This document shows, piece by piece, positions 53,806-63,610 of a stretch of 64,000 nt of DNA. Position 1 is the first letter of the stretch; every line of letters starts with the position of its first letter. Made by a program: the position numbers and the translations under genes. The notes below the pieces were generated by a model. That model worked only from the letters and a program-made list of their open reading frames with translations, was not told where the DNA came from and made no database searches. The DNA is from Bacillus sp. T33-2. Lineage in GTDB: Bacteria; Bacillota; Bacilli; Bacillales; Cytobacillaceae. Location of the stretch: the NCBI RefSeq assembly GCF_002860205.1, contig NZ_PGVB01000034.1, positions 88,537-152,536 of the forward strand, in the 5' to 3' direction.

Positions 53806-54969
53806 TTGGATAATTTTACATACTACAATCCAACAAAATTGATCTTTGGCAAAGGACAATTGGAACAATTGAAAAAAGAAGTTCCCCAATATGGAAAAAA
53901 GGTCCTTTTAGTCTATGGCGGCGGCAGCATTAAAAGAAACGGCCTGTACGACGCAGTCCTGAAAGAGCTTAACGAAACTGATGCCGAAGTGTTTGAGCTC
54001 TCAGGAGTCGAGCCTAACCCACGCCTCTCCACTGTCCATAAGGGAGTGCAGATTTGCAAGGAAGAAGGCATTGACTTTTTGCTGGCCGTTGGCGGCGGCA
54101 GCGTAATCGACTGCACGAAAGCAATTGCGGCTGGTGCAAAGTATGAAGGCGATGTGTGGGACATTGTCACGAAAAAAGCAGCAGCCAAAGAGGCACTGCC
54201 GTTTGGCACCGTGCTGACGCTTGCGGCGACGGGTTCTGAAATGAATGCCGGCTCTGTTATCACAAATTGGGACACGAACGAAAAATACGGCTGGGGAAGC
54301 CCGGTAACATTTCCTAAATTCTCAATTCTCGATCCGGTGAATACATTTACCGTTCCAAAAGACCAGACGATTTACGGTATTGTCGATATGATGTCACATG
54401 TTTTTGAACATTACTTCCACCTGGCAGAAAACACAGAGCTTCAGGACCGCATGTGTGAATCACTGTTGCTGACTGTGATGGAAACAGCGCCAAAGCTTCT
54501 TGAGGACCTTGAGAATTATGATTACAGGGCAACAATATTATACTGCGGAACAATGGCATTAAACGGAATGCTGTCAATGGGGTACCGTGGCGACTGGGCT
54601 ACCCATAATATCGAGCACGCAGTATCTGCCGTACATGACATCCCACATGGCGGGGGCCTGGCCATCCTGTTCCCAAACTGGATGAAGCATAACCTTCACG
54701 TGAAACCAGAGCGCTTTAAGATACTGGCAGTCCGTGTGTTTGGTGTCGATCCTGAAGGTAAGTCAGATGAAGAAGCAGGGTTTGAAGGAATTGAAAGGCT
54801 TCGCGAGTTCTGGAATAGCATAGGCGCGCCATCCCGGCTTGCCGATTACGACATTGATGAGAGCACAATTGATGAAATGGCCGACAAAGCGATGGTAAAT
54901 GGGGAATTTGGCAATTTTGCAAAGTTAAACAAGGAAGATGTTCTCGAAATTTACCGAAGATCTTTATAA
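53806..54969 (+). CDS. yugJ: YugJ/YugK-type iron-dependent NADP(H) alcohol dehydrogenase
   Basis: 387-residue group III Fe-ADH of the butanol dehydrogenase (BdhA) type. NAD(P)-binding [14 protein letters not shown] and [15 protein letters not shown] are visible; the metal ligands are in [13 protein letters not shown] and in [23 protein letters not shown] ([13 protein letters not shown]). It reduces aldehydes or oxidises alcohols. TTG 53806 follows AGGTGA by 5 nt and gives the YugJ length. Confidence 0.92.
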   Translation: MDNFTYYNPTKLIFGKGQLEQLKKEVPQYGKKVLLVYGGGSIKRNGLYDAVLKELNETDAEVFELSGVEPNPRLSTVHKGVQICKEEGIDFLLAVGGGSVIDCTKAIAAGAKYEGDVWDIVTKKAAAKEALPFGTVLTLAATGSEMNAGSVITNWDTNEKYGWGSPVTFPKFSILDPVNTFTVPKDQTIYGIVDMMSHVFEHYFHLAENTELQDRMCESLLLTVMETAPKLLEDLENYDYRATILYCGTMALNGMLSMGYRGDWATHNIEHAVSAVHDIPHGGGLAILFPNWMKHNLHVKPERFKILAVRVFGVDPEGKSDEEAGFEGIERLREFWNSIGAPSRLADYDIDESTIDEMADKAMVNGEFGNFAKLNKEDVLEIYRRSL

Positions 54970-54979
54970 AAACGAACAG

Positions 54980-55012
54980 AAAAAAGGTCCAGCACATGCT
55001 GGGCCCTTTTTG
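54980..55012 (+). terminator. Terminator of yugJ
   Basis: Stem AAAAAGG-CCAGC / GCTGG-CCTTTTT. Confidence 0.85.
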
Positions 55013-55215
55013 TGCTCTGTGTAGGAAAATCAGCATTTAATTTTCCTTTTATTCCTAATGACTTTTTGATTTTCCTGTGAATCGGACTATGTCGAATATC
55101 GAAGAATGAATGTAAAAACAAATTAAAGGCCTATATGTTTATGTGAAATTTTACCGGGTATTTTATGTACTGTAATCAAATTTCTTTTAAGGAATTGTTT
55201 ACATAAAAATATCTC

Positions 55216-55343
55216 ATGAAAATAGCAAACCACCTGAAAGGGTGGGACGCAAAGTCAGTAGTCTAAAGCCGCCACCTAAGTGGAAACGCTATGATCGTCC
55301 GACTGCCATGGAAAGCAACTTATTTCACTGGCAGTTTTTTTAG
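55216..55343 (+). promoter_or_regulatory. Cyclic di-GMP-I (GEMM) riboswitch with terminator
   Basis: Conserved landmarks in order: AATAGCAAACC, a GAAA tetraloop hairpin (CACCTGAAAGGGTG), GGGACGCAAAG, GTCTAAAG, and the closing GTCCGACTGCCATGG. A terminator (ACTGCCA at 55302 with TGGCAGT at 55329, then seven T) shares its 5' arm with the aptamer 3' end, so ligand binding and termination should be mutually exclusive, which would make it an ON switch. The next gene is pgi, 283 nt downstream, with no other open frame between. Confidence 0.85.
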
Positions 55344-55625
55344 TGGAAAAAATGCGGGTATGTCTGCTGAAGATAAATTGATCGTTGACTATAGTGAGTA
55401 GTGCACGAAATTTGAAGTTGAAAACAATTCATAATTGATTGCGTTTACATATTATGATGTTCCTTGATTCTTGTCGTGTCTTTAGTTAAAGTGATAAGAG
55501 ACTAAATAATAGGCAAGTCTAAATGCAGTTGCGGAACTTGCAGCAGCAATACAGCGGTTTTATCTGTAAGCACATAGCAACATGACAGGCACAAAATAAA
55601 TTTGATCAAAAATGGAGGATCAGAC
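55344..55625 (+). other. 280-nt region between the riboswitch terminator and pgi
   Basis: AT-rich, no credible gene. It could hold a separate pgi promoter (TATTATGAT-like sequence near 55450), which would leave the riboswitch-controlled transcript as an upstream alternative. Confidence 0.5.
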
Positions 55626-56975
55626 ATGACGCATATTCGTTTTGATTACTCAAAGGCGTTGAACTTCTTTGGTGAACATGAAGTTACATACTTAAGAGAT
55701 TTTGTTAAGGTAGCGCACCATTCATTGCATGAACAGACTGGTGCAGGCAGCGATTTTTTAGGCTGGATTGACCTGCCTGCCGAATATGACCGGGAAGAAT
55801 TTTCACGAATCCAAAAATCAGCTGAAAAAATTAAAAATGATTCAGATGTCCTTGTTGTAATCGGTATTGGCGGTTCTTATTTAGGAGCGCGCGCTGCCAT
55901 TGAATTTTTAAACCACAGTTTTTACAATGCTCTTCCTAAAGAGAAGCGCAGCACACCGCAAATTATTTTTGCCGGAAACAACATAAGCTCTTCTTATATG
56001 AGGGATGTAATGGATCTTCTCGAGGGGAAAGATTTTTCCGTCAATGTTATCTCAAAATCTGGCACAACAACAGAGCCAGCGATTGCATTCCGGATCTTCC
56101 GCAAGCTTCTTGAGGAAAAATACGGTGTTGAAGAAGCTCGGAAACGCATTTATGCAACTACTGACAAAGCACGCGGGGCTCTAAAAACCCTTGCTGATGA
56201 AGAAGGCTATGAATCGTTCGTGATCCCTGATGACGTCGGCGGCCGGTATTCAGTTTTAACTGCAGTTGGCCTGCTGCCGATCGCTGTTGGCGGAGCAAAT
56301 ATTGAAGCAATGATGAAAGGCGCTGCGCAGGCAAGGGAAGATTTCGGCAAGTCTGAGCTGGAAGAGAATGCGGCATATCAATATGCGGCAGTCCGCAACG
56401 TCCTTTATAATAAAGGAAAGACGATTGAAATGTTGATTAACTATGAACCGTCCCTTACTTATTTCTCAGAATGGTGGAAGCAGCTGTTTGGTGAAAGCGA
56501 AGGAAAAGACCAGAAGGGGATATACCCATCTTCAGCAAACTTCTCAACTGACCTGCATTCTCTCGGCCAGTATGTACAAGAAGGCCGCCGGGACTTGTTT
56601 GAAACGGTCATTCTAGTGCACAAACCCCGCCATGAGCTGACGATCGAACAGGCGGCAAATGACCTTGACGGCCTGAACTATTTAGCAGGTAAAACGGTTG
56701 ATTTCGTAAACAATAAAGCTTTTGAAGGAACGCTGCTTGCGCATACAGACGGCGGAGTACCGAACCTTGTGGTTTCCATCCCGGAGCTTGACGAGTACAC
56801 TTTCGGCTACCTTGTGTATTTCTTTGAAAAAGCGTGCGCGATGAGCGGCTACCTTCTTGGAGTGAACCCATTTGACCAGCCTGGAGTCGAGGCTTATAAG
56901 GTCAACATGTTCGCACTTCTTGGAAAGCCAGGATTCGAAGAGAAAAAAGCAGAGCTTGAAAAAAGACTGAAATAA
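55626..56975 (+). CDS. pgi: Glucose-6-phosphate isomerase
   Basis: 450 residues; interconverts glucose-6-phosphate and fructose-6-phosphate in glycolysis. SIS-fold blocks: [49 protein letters not shown] and the catalytic C-terminal [15 protein letters not shown] 55626 follows TGGAGGATC; the in-frame ATT/upstream extension from 55602 has no site. Ends at a terminator. Confidence 0.97.
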   Translation: MTHIRFDYSKALNFFGEHEVTYLRDFVKVAHHSLHEQTGAGSDFLGWIDLPAEYDREEFSRIQKSAEKIKNDSDVLVVIGIGGSYLGARAAIEFLNHSFYNALPKEKRSTPQIIFAGNNISSSYMRDVMDLLEGKDFSVNVISKSGTTTEPAIAFRIFRKLLEEKYGVEEARKRIYATTDKARGALKTLADEEGYESFVIPDDVGGRYSVLTAVGLLPIAVGGANIEAMMKGAAQAREDFGKSELEENAAYQYAAVRNVLYNKGKTIEMLINYEPSLTYFSEWWKQLFGESEGKDQKGIYPSSANFSTDLHSLGQYVQEGRRDLFETVILVHKPRHELTIEQAANDLDGLNYLAGKTVDFVNNKAFEGTLLAHTDGGVPNLVVSIPELDEYTFGYLVYFFEKACAMSGYLLGVNPFDQPGVEAYKVNMFALLGKPGFEEKKAELEKRLK

Positions 56976-56979
56976 TGTG

Positions 56980-57013
56980 AAAAAGGAGTACAGCGTTTGC
57001 TGTGCTCCTTTTT
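56980..57013 (+). terminator. Terminator of pgi
   Basis: Stem AAAAAGGAG-ACAGC / GCTGT-CTCCTTTTT. Confidence 0.88.
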
Positions 57014-57091
57014 ACTGCCTTCCATTTTACTTCATTTAAAGCGCGCAATTTGGCCAAACTATGGATAAAAATACTTGGAAGGCGGGAAATC

Positions 57092-57493
57092 ATGATCGAT
57101 ATACCCTCGAAAATTGAAGCAAAACATTATGATTTGTACAAACTTGAACAACTGTTAAAGCCGCTTGGTTACTCAATCGGCGGGAACTGGGAATATGACC
57201 ACGGAAGTTTTGATTACGAGATTGATGACAGAATGGGCTACCTGTTTTTGCGTTTGCCATTTAAAGCAATTGATGGGCAGCTGGATTCACATGGCTGCAC
57301 CGTTGAATTGCAAAGGCCGTTTCTTATCTCGCATGTATATGAACCCGGGCTTGATAATCAGGGAGATGCAGGCAGTTTTTCAGCTGCCTTTAACCAGTTT
57401 GCTGAGCCGGTGGACAAGGATGGAACGTTTCCTGGACAAAACATTGAAATTGGCAGGTCACTTGTCAAGGAACTTGAGGCTGCGCTTCTCTGA
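57092..57493 (+). CDS. yugN: YugN-like protein
   Basis: 133 residues, matching B. subtilis YugN in length and position after pgi. Conserved blocks LLKPLGYSIGGNWEYDHGSFDYEID (LLKPLGYSIGGNWEYD) and GYLFLRLPFKAIDGQLD. No membrane segment, no catalytic motif. ATG 57092 follows AAGGCGGG. It converges with yugO. Confidence 0.88.
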   Translation: MIDIPSKIEAKHYDLYKLEQLLKPLGYSIGGNWEYDHGSFDYEIDDRMGYLFLRLPFKAIDGQLDSHGCTVELQRPFLISHVYEPGLDNQGDAGSFSAAFNQFAEPVDKDGTFPGQNIEIGRSLVKELEAALL

Positions 57494-57496
57494 AGT

Positions 57497-58486
57497 TCAA
57501 TTTCCGGTAATGATGAGGAGCTGATCCTCTGCTTCCACAACTAAATCGTGCGGAGGATTGACAACGGTGTCTCCTTCCTTTTTTATACCGATTAAAACTG
57601 TTCCTTCAGACAAGAGGGCTGTGTGTGCTTCGCGAAAGATTTTCCCGCTAAAAACACTGCCAGCCGGCCGGTAGGTCACCTTTTGGCCTTGTAACTTCCC
57701 CATCAAATCGAGAAGGGGGTCGACCATGCCATTTGAAGAAACGGTGTTCATGATCACGGCACTCGTTAACAGGTTTGTTTGGATAATTTCATCCGCGCCT
57801 GCACGCCTTGCGTTGTTTACCTGTTCATTTGTCAATATCTCAGCAATGCAGCGGACATCCGGGTTCAGGCCTTTTATCGCCAACAAAGTGAGAATGGTAT
57901 TCATGTCTGCCTGAAGCTCGTCAAGATTCTGGTCTGCGGTAATGATCACCGTTTCGGCGTTTCCGATTTTTGCTTTTAACAGGATTTCGTCTCTGTGGGA
58001 TTTCCCTTTAATGAAATGAATGTGGTGGTACCGGACCGGATTCGATTCAAGTGTTTCATCGATTAATATCACTGGCTGCCTGGTGTCGGCCAGGGATTTA
58101 ATGATCCCTCTTGAACGCTCATTCCAGCCGACAATGATCAGGTGATTGTCGCCTTTGAATCGGATCTTACCTTCGACAAAAGCGTTTTGCTTGGTGGCGG
58201 CCGTTGCGGACAGAGTGATGAAGTATGAGGACAGGAACCCCGCACCTACAAAAAGCAGCACGATGCCAGTGATTCTCCCTGGGATGGAGGTTGGGACAAA
58301 GTCACCGTAGCCGACGGTTGAGGCTGTAATAATCGCCCACCAAACACCGTCGAATGCGGTAGGGAAATTCTCAGGTTCTATGACATGGACCAGGACTCCA
58401 AAAATAAAGATGAGCGAAAGTGTAATTAAAAGTGTCCTAAGAAGAAGAGGCAAGCGGATAAATCTTATATATAAATGCCGGTTCAT
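57497..58486 (-). CDS. yugO: YugO, potassium channel protein
   Basis: 329 residues. Two membrane helices flank the selectivity filter TVGYGD (57-62), followed by a cytoplasmic RCK/TrkA-N domain (NHLIIVGWNERSRGII, then VILIDETLES) and a C-terminal TrkA-C-like part. B. subtilis YugO is the K+ channel used for electrical signalling in biofilms. ATG 58486 follows TAGGGGGGAA. Confidence 0.93.
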   Translation of the reverse strand: MNRHLYIRFIRLPLLLRTLLITLSLIFIFGVLVHVIEPENFPTAFDGVWWAIITASTVGYGDFVPTSIPGRITGIVLLFVGAGFLSSYFITLSATAATKQNAFVEGKIRFKGDNHLIIVGWNERSRGIIKSLADTRQPVILIDETLESNPVRYHHIHFIKGKSHRDEILLKAKIGNAETVIITADQNLDELQADMNTILTLLAIKGLNPDVRCIAEILTNEQVNNARRAGADEIIQTNLLTSAVIMNTVSSNGMVDPLLDLMGKLQGQKVTYRPAGSVFSGKIFREAHTALLSEGTVLIGIKKEGDTVVNPPHDLVVEAEDQLLIITGN

Positions 58487-58697
58487 TTGCTTCCCCCCTA
58501 TGCGCACTGTCGCTACGCTCATATACCCTGTTGTTGCCGGGTTTATATTTTATAAGGACATGATCAATATAAACATTCTTCTCGAAATGAGCGAGTTTTA
58601 ATCAGCAAAACGTAAATGCTTCGGGTTTGTCCTTCATAGCCTTGTCATAGACCATTTTTCCGGTTATTTCTGAATGCAGTTGCTTCCGCCATTGTCA

Positions 58698-59360
58698 TCA
58701 CCACAAATACTCTCCTTCTTTCCTCTGGTCGGCAGATGAAAAGAACCTTTGGTCAAATTGCTGAACAAACGATTGTGTCCGGTTATTAAGATAGCCTGAT
58801 CCGCTTGTGGCATCCTGGGCCTGCCACCGGCCGTCGATTTTGATTTCATTCCAGGCGTGGCTTTCTCCGTATACTACCTTTGCTTTAATGCCGATGGCCC
58901 TGTGCAGGGCAGCATTCAGATGCGAAAAGCCCATGCACATTGCTGTACCGGCCTCTAATGTTTCAGCTGCTGTTTTAAATTTAAAATCCTTAGTGTAATA
59001 CGTTTTATAATAAGTGCGTGTATCATATTTAATATTTGTTGCAACCCAATGATAAATCGCCATCGATTTTTCCTTGTCTGACATTTTTCCAGAAGTGATT
59101 TCCTTTGCCAGTTTTATGATATGGGGCTCGTCGCTCTGGACGACGCGGCTAGGCAGCAGATAAGGATCTCCATTGACGCTTTTCAGTATATTGAAAGCCA
59201 AGACAGTAAAAATATCATGTCTTTCATTCCGATTCTTGCTGACTTCCTGTGCTATATTTTCCGTCAGCGTTTCTGTCAGCCCTGAAACAGCCTGGGTTTG
59301 TGAGCCAAAAAAGAAACTTAAGATCATGCCAGAGAGAATCCAGGATTTAAAAAGTTTCAT
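58698..59360 (-). CDS. Secreted transglutaminase-like protein
   Basis: 220 residues. An N-terminal signal peptide (about 1-24) precedes a transglutaminase-like core: AIYHWVATNIKYD, then the triad Cys142 in GTAMCMGFSHLN, His168 in YGESHAWNEIK and Asp183 in WQAQDATSGSG. These proteins are proteases or cross-linkers on the outer surface. GGTGGGGGAAAA precedes ATG 59360. Substrate unknown. Confidence 0.85.
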   Translation of the reverse strand: MKLFKSWILSGMILSFFFGSQTQAVSGLTETLTENIAQEVSKNRNERHDIFTVLAFNILKSVNGDPYLLPSRVVQSDEPHIIKLAKEITSGKMSDKEKSMAIYHWVATNIKYDTRTYYKTYYTKDFKFKTAAETLEAGTAMCMGFSHLNAALHRAIGIKAKVVYGESHAWNEIKIDGRWQAQDATSGSGYLNNRTQSFVQQFDQRFFSSADQRKEGEYLW

Positions 59361-59609
59361 ATTTTCCCCCACCAATTCTTCATTTAGGATTAACACGGTA
59401 AATATGGAATTTACCATTAATATAGGTAATACCCAATTAAACATCAAAATAGTTGCTAGAAAAGTGAAAAAATTTTAAAGGGGCTTTGTAAAATTTGCGT
59501 TCAAAAAACTGTTGGGGAAGTAAGTGAATTTTACAATATGCATAGGTGACAAACATCCATACAAAAATAAAAGCGCTAACATAAAATGGGGCAAAAGGAG
59601 GGATGAAAT

Positions 59610-59801
59610 ATGCTGGAAACTGTAATTTTATTTTTTGCGTGCATACTCGCGGGTTTTGCGCTGTATAGACTTCCTGGCATTGAGATGATTTCCGGGTTAA
59701 TGCCTTTCTTCCAAATAGTAGCTGTACTGGCCATCATCATTTTTACATTCTCGCTTTTATACCTCGGTCTTAGGACCTTATTTAGCCGCAATTGGCTATA
59801 A
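59610..59801 (+). CDS. Small two-helix membrane protein
   Basis: 63 residues with two hydrophobic segments (about 2-18 and 30-53) joined by a short loop containing RLPGIEMISG. AAAGGAGGGATG precedes ATG 59610 and a terminator follows. Not recognised. Confidence 0.7.
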   Translation: MLETVILFFACILAGFALYRLPGIEMISGLMPFFQIVAVLAIIIFTFSLLYLGLRTLFSRNWL

Positions 59802-59837
59802 AATCCCGCTTCACGCTGGCTGCAGAAGTTACACGAT

Positions 59838-59864
59838 AAAAAAAGGAGGCCGGAGCCTCCTTTT
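59838..59864. terminator. Terminator between the small membrane gene and the permease
   Basis: Stem AAAAGGAGGC / GCCTCCTTTT. Confidence 0.88.
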
Positions 59865-59875
59865 CCTGCATGATG

Positions 59876-61303
59876 TTATGCTGTTGCCTTTTGGTGAACT
59901 AACTCTTTGGTTTTGCGTGTTTTAGCTACCCTTCCATAGAAGAAGATTCCGCTTGCCAGCAGGATCATGCCGAACGTAAAGGTTTTAATATCGGCAGTGC
60001 CAGCGATGATCACCCATACAGAGTATAAAGTAGACAGAATTCCAATGACGCCATCTATCACCCTTGATTTCGTGCTTGAATAGGTTTCACCGGTTATGGC
60101 TAGTTTTATTTGGAATACCGATGCAATGAAATATGGTACTAAATAGGACAAAGTTGCAATATAAATGACAAAGTCAAAAGCGTCTGCGATCGAATTAGAA
60201 ACGGTTGAAAAAATAAACAGCTGTCCAAGCATGTTTGTTACGACCAGGGAGAATATAGCAAGCCCTTTTTTATTTTCCTTCATGAACGATGGCAGGAACA
60301 AGCCTTGCTTTGCTGCCTGATACGGGACTTCCGCACTGAGCATGATCCAGCCGATTGTAGATCCGAACAAGCTTATCAAGCCGAGAGCGGCAAGAAGTTT
60401 GCCGCCAACCTGACCAAGAATCGTTTCAATCGCATCAATTAGCGGTTTTTCTGAATTAATGAGTGTGTTCTGGTCAAGCATGCCCATTACAAGAGTGCTG
60501 ATGCCTACATATATTGCAAGTGCAATGAACAATCCTAGGACAGTGGCACGCTTTACATCCACTTGCCTTTTTGCCCTTGACGCGAATACTACAGCAGATT
60601 CTACCCCAATAAAGGCCCATAGTGTTGTAATAGCCGCATTGTTGACCTGTCCCATCAGGCCGATGGAGTTGCCTGCCTCATCGAGACGAGGAGCAGCAAA
60701 TGGCAGGAGGTTGCTTGTCTGGAACGCAAAGAGTCCGACAATGATAAATAGCAGGAATCCAACAACCTTTGCCGCAGTTGCAGCGAAGTTCAATTTTCCG
60801 GCTTGCTCCAGCCCGCGGAGGATAATAAAGTGCGTTCCCCACAAAAGAATGGTACAAACTGTGAAATTCAATGCATTTCCGACCTTGATCACAACAGAAC
60901 CAATAGTGAACAATTCTGCCTGGCTGGTCATGATCGGGAAGAAAGTAGATAAGTAGCCGGCAAAAGTAGTGATGATTGCTATATTCCCTGCCAGATTGCC
61001 AATCCAGTACCCCCATGATGCCATAAATCCGGATAGAGTCGATGCATGGGAACCCGGACGGAATAGTTCCTTTGCGTATATTTGCGGACCGCCGCTAAGA
61101 TTTGGTTTCCTTATAGCAAGGTTGCCAAAAACTAATACTGTCATTAATACACCAAAGCCTGTCAGTCCCCATGCAAGCATAACTCCAAGCGGGCTTGCAG
61201 CCTCAGAAAGGGAACGGGGAATCATGAAAATTCCCGAGCCTACCATATTTCCAACTACAAGAGCAGTTAATATCCAAAAACCAAGTTTTTTTGATTGACT
61301 CAA
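59876..61303 (-). CDS. APC-family amino acid permease, probably for lysine (YvsH-like)
   Basis: 475 residues, 12-helix APC superfamily transporter of the basic amino acid/polyamine antiporter group. Signature VVGNMVGSGIFMIP at the first helix; LWAFIGVESAVVFASRAKR in the sixth region. A lysine riboswitch lies upstream in its leader, which points to lysine as substrate, as in B. subtilis yvsH. It has the usual APA family length. Confidence 0.9.
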   Translation of the reverse strand: MSQSKKLGFWILTALVVGNMVGSGIFMIPRSLSEAASPLGVMLAWGLTGFGVLMTVLVFGNLAIRKPNLSGGPQIYAKELFRPGSHASTLSGFMASWGYWIGNLAGNIAIITTFAGYLSTFFPIMTSQAELFTIGSVVIKVGNALNFTVCTILLWGTHFIILRGLEQAGKLNFAATAAKVVGFLLFIIVGLFAFQTSNLLPFAAPRLDEAGNSIGLMGQVNNAAITTLWAFIGVESAVVFASRAKRQVDVKRATVLGLFIALAIYVGISTLVMGMLDQNTLINSEKPLIDAIETILGQVGGKLLAALGLISLFGSTIGWIMLSAEVPYQAAKQGLFLPSFMKENKKGLAIFSLVVTNMLGQLFIFSTVSNSIADAFDFVIYIATLSYLVPYFIASVFQIKLAITGETYSSTKSRVIDGVIGILSTLYSVWVIIAGTADIKTFTFGMILLASGIFFYGRVAKTRKTKELVHQKATA

Positions 61304-61377
61304 AATAATAATCTCCCTTCTATATCCTTTCGGCTCAATTTCAGAGATCTATCACAAATCCTGAGTTCTGGAAAAAA

Positions 61378-61612
61378 TAAAAAACACACCAATGGGGCGT
61401 GTCTTGTAAAACCCACACCAGACAGAAACGGATAGTTCATCATGGCTTGGCCATGACAGTCCTGCACCTGTTCGGCTACAGTCCCAGCCATACTGCAAAC
61501 AGAGATTTTGCAGCGCTTCGGCAGTATTTCCTTTCGACTGACGTCTTTGAGTACTCTGGCTCTCTTTCAATCTACTCATAAATCCTGCGACCTCTACCTC
61601 ACCTTGAGCTGA
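61378..61612 (-). promoter_or_regulatory. Lysine riboswitch (L-box) with terminator
   Basis: On the minus strand, 5' to 3': GGTGAGGTAGAGGTCGCAGG, TTTATGAGTAGATTG, AGTCGAAAGGAAATACTGCC, GAAGCGCTGCAAAATCTC, TGCAGTATGGCTGGGACTG, GCCGAACAGGTGCAGGACTG, then a terminator ACACGCC / GGTGTGT with TTTTTT at about 61378-61406. These match the L-box core. It sits about 75 nt upstream of the permease start on the same strand. Lysine binding should end transcription. Confidence 0.88.
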
Positions 61613-61901
61613 TGAGGATAAATATTTAATTTTATATGACATTTGACATAATACAGCAGAATACGTAAACATGTCAAAGCCAAAATTTTACCATGCTAAA
61701 GTGATAGTGCATTAAAAGAAAACCCTGTTTTCATGCAGAAAACTCAGATTATTTTCGTGATAAACAAATGAATGATATGTCTAATATATAGGGGCTTTCC
61801 AAATGACAATTCGAAAATTGAACAACAGTACTTACAATTTTGAGCTTGAACCACTATAATAAAACAGGTCAGGAAATACATAATTGGGAGTGGAATTAAC
61901 A

Positions 61902-62492
61902 GTGCAAGATTTCATATATAATGTTTTGGAATTTCTATCTGGACTTGGCTATCTGGGGATTGCGATTGGATTGATGATTGAAGTGATTCCGAGCGAGATT
62001 GTACTCGGTTACGGAGGTTACATGATTTCCCGGGGCACGATCGGATTTACCGGAGCGGTTATTGCCGGAACAATCGGGGGTACATTAGCACAGCTCTTCC
62101 TGTATTGGATTGGGGTATACGGTGGAAGGCCGTTTCTTGAAAAGTACGGCAAATACTTGTTAATTAATAAGCACCACATCGATTTATCGGAACAATGGTT
62201 TAAAAAATATGGGGTCGGTGTCATTTTTTCGGCACGGTTCATTCCTGTTGTGAGGCATGCCATTTCGATACCGGCGGGAATCGCCCGCATGTCCTTGGTC
62301 AAGTTTACCCTGTACACCGTTGCCGCAGTCATTCCATGGACGATTTTCTTTTTATATCTTGGATTAATTCTAGGGGAAAATTGGGCAGGCATCAAGGAAG
62401 TAGCAAGGCCTTATATCATTCCGGCCGCATTCATTGCGTTAATTGTTGGGGTTGGTTATTTTCTCTTTGCGACAAGGAAGAAAGCTAAATAG
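61902..62492 (+). CDS. DedA-family membrane protein
   Basis: 197 residues with VIPSEIVLGYGGYMISRG, SARFIPVVRHAISIPAGIARMSLVKF (ARFIPVVRHAISIPAG) and C-terminal helix. This is the DedA/YngC type, distinct in sequence from the one at 21.6 kb. GTG 61902 follows GGGAGTGG by 8 nt. Ends with a terminator. Confidence 0.88.
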   Translation: MQDFIYNVLEFLSGLGYLGIAIGLMIEVIPSEIVLGYGGYMISRGTIGFTGAVIAGTIGGTLAQLFLYWIGVYGGRPFLEKYGKYLLINKHHIDLSEQWFKKYGVGVIFSARFIPVVRHAISIPAGIARMSLVKFTLYTVAAVIPWTIFFLYLGLILGENWAGIKEVARPYIIPAAFIALIVGVGYFLFATRKKAK

Positions 62493-62503
62493 GATTGATA
62501 GCC

Positions 62504-62535
62504 AAAAGCTTCGAAGTATGCTTCGGGGCTTTTTA
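62504..62535 (+). terminator. Terminator of the second DedA gene
   Basis: Stem AAAAGCTTCGAAG / CTTCGGGGCTTTTT. Confidence 0.8.
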
Positions 62536-62593
62536 TTTTCCCTTGAAGTAGGTCTGGAATATTTTTGTAAATAGTCACGAATATTCCGTATTT

Positions 62594-62621
62594 TTGAACT
62601 TTTGAATGATTGTGATAATAT
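62594..62621 (+). promoter_or_regulatory. Sigma-A promoter of the PlcR-like gene
   Basis: TTGAAC, 16-nt spacer, TAATAT, about 42 nt before the start. A perfect PlcR box was not found. Confidence 0.5.
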
Positions 62622-62663
62622 AGGATTAATAGATAGAAAAATAGTAAAAACCGAGGTGAGATT

Positions 62664-63551
62664 ATGGGTCTGGTTGGATACAGGTTTGGGGAGATTCTTG
62701 AATCATTAAGAATTTATAAAGGAATGACTGTACTGGAGTTGGCTTCGGGCATTTGTTCAGAAGAAGAGCTTATTTCGTTCGAGAAAGAAGAGAAATATCC
62801 AACGATCGATCAGTTGCACCAAATAGCGCTTAAACTAAATGTAGAATTGAATTATTTCTTTGATATTGCCTCAACCGGAACCTTCAACTACGCGATTGCC
62901 GTAACGGAATTAATTAAAAAATATAAAAGGGAGAGGGATTATAAAGCAATTTATGAAATTATAAAAAAAGAACAGGAAAACCCTTTGTTCAAACATACCT
63001 CCTTAAGGCAATTCCTCCTGTGGCATGAAGGGATTTGCGTTTACTATCTTTTTCATGATAAAGCCCGTTCGCTCGCACTGTTAAATGAAGCAGTCTCGAT
63101 TACAAATCCTTCAAGAGAGGAGCTGACAGAGCGGGAAATCGAAATTTTGACAAGTGTTGCGATCATTGAAAAGGATTCTGAAAACCTGGAGACGGCGATA
63201 AAGGTTTTCAGCGAGGCACTGACCAATTTGGCAAACCTGCCGCATATCCTTGATTCAAGGATATGGCTGAGGATTCTTTATGGGCTGTCGCAGGCACTTT
63301 CCAAGTCGGAAAAATATTCCGAATCACTCATATACAGCAAGAAAGGGATCGACAATTGCATTCATGAAGAAAATATGTATTTGTTTGGCGAACTACATTA
63401 TCAATCAGGTATGAATTATATTAAAATTGGCGATTTAAAACGTGGGAAAGACTATTTGGAGCAGGCTGTGACCATTTTTAAAATGCAGCGCAATGATAAG
63501 TTTTCAAGTTTAGTAGAATTAGAAATGGAAAAACTTTTAAAATATTGCTAA
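62664..63551 (+). CDS. PlcR-like RRNPP quorum-sensing regulator
   Basis: 295 residues. The N-terminal XRE-type HTH (about 6-66; FGEILESLRIYKGMTVLELA, EKYPTIDQLHQIALKLNVEL) is followed by TPR repeats to the end (e.g. RQFLLWHEGICVYYL, GELHYQSGMNYIKIGDL, GKDYLEQAVTIFK). Length, domain order and positions of these blocks match PlcR/NprR-type regulators that bind re-imported peptide through the TPR domain. The last gene in the window, 59 nt downstream on the same strand, encodes a secreted peptide with repeated ADLP motifs, as papR follows plcR. GAGGTGAG precedes ATG 62664. Confidence 0.85.
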   Translation: MGLVGYRFGEILESLRIYKGMTVLELASGICSEEELISFEKEEKYPTIDQLHQIALKLNVELNYFFDIASTGTFNYAIAVTELIKKYKRERDYKAIYEIIKKEQENPLFKHTSLRQFLLWHEGICVYYLFHDKARSLALLNEAVSITNPSREELTEREIEILTSVAIIEKDSENLETAIKVFSEALTNLANLPHILDSRIWLRILYGLSQALSKSEKYSESLIYSKKGIDNCIHEENMYLFGELHYQSGMNYIKIGDLKRGKDYLEQAVTIFKMQRNDKFSSLVELEMEKLLKYC

Positions 63552-63610
63552 AATTATAAATGTGGGGGAAATTCTTCTTTTTATACTATTTATGAACAAA
63601 GGAGGAGACG

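Noticed and set aside
62640..63610. PlcR box (TATGNAN4TNCATA) near the PlcR-like gene or its peptide gene
   Set aside because: No convincing match was found in either upstream region; the regulator may use a different operator.
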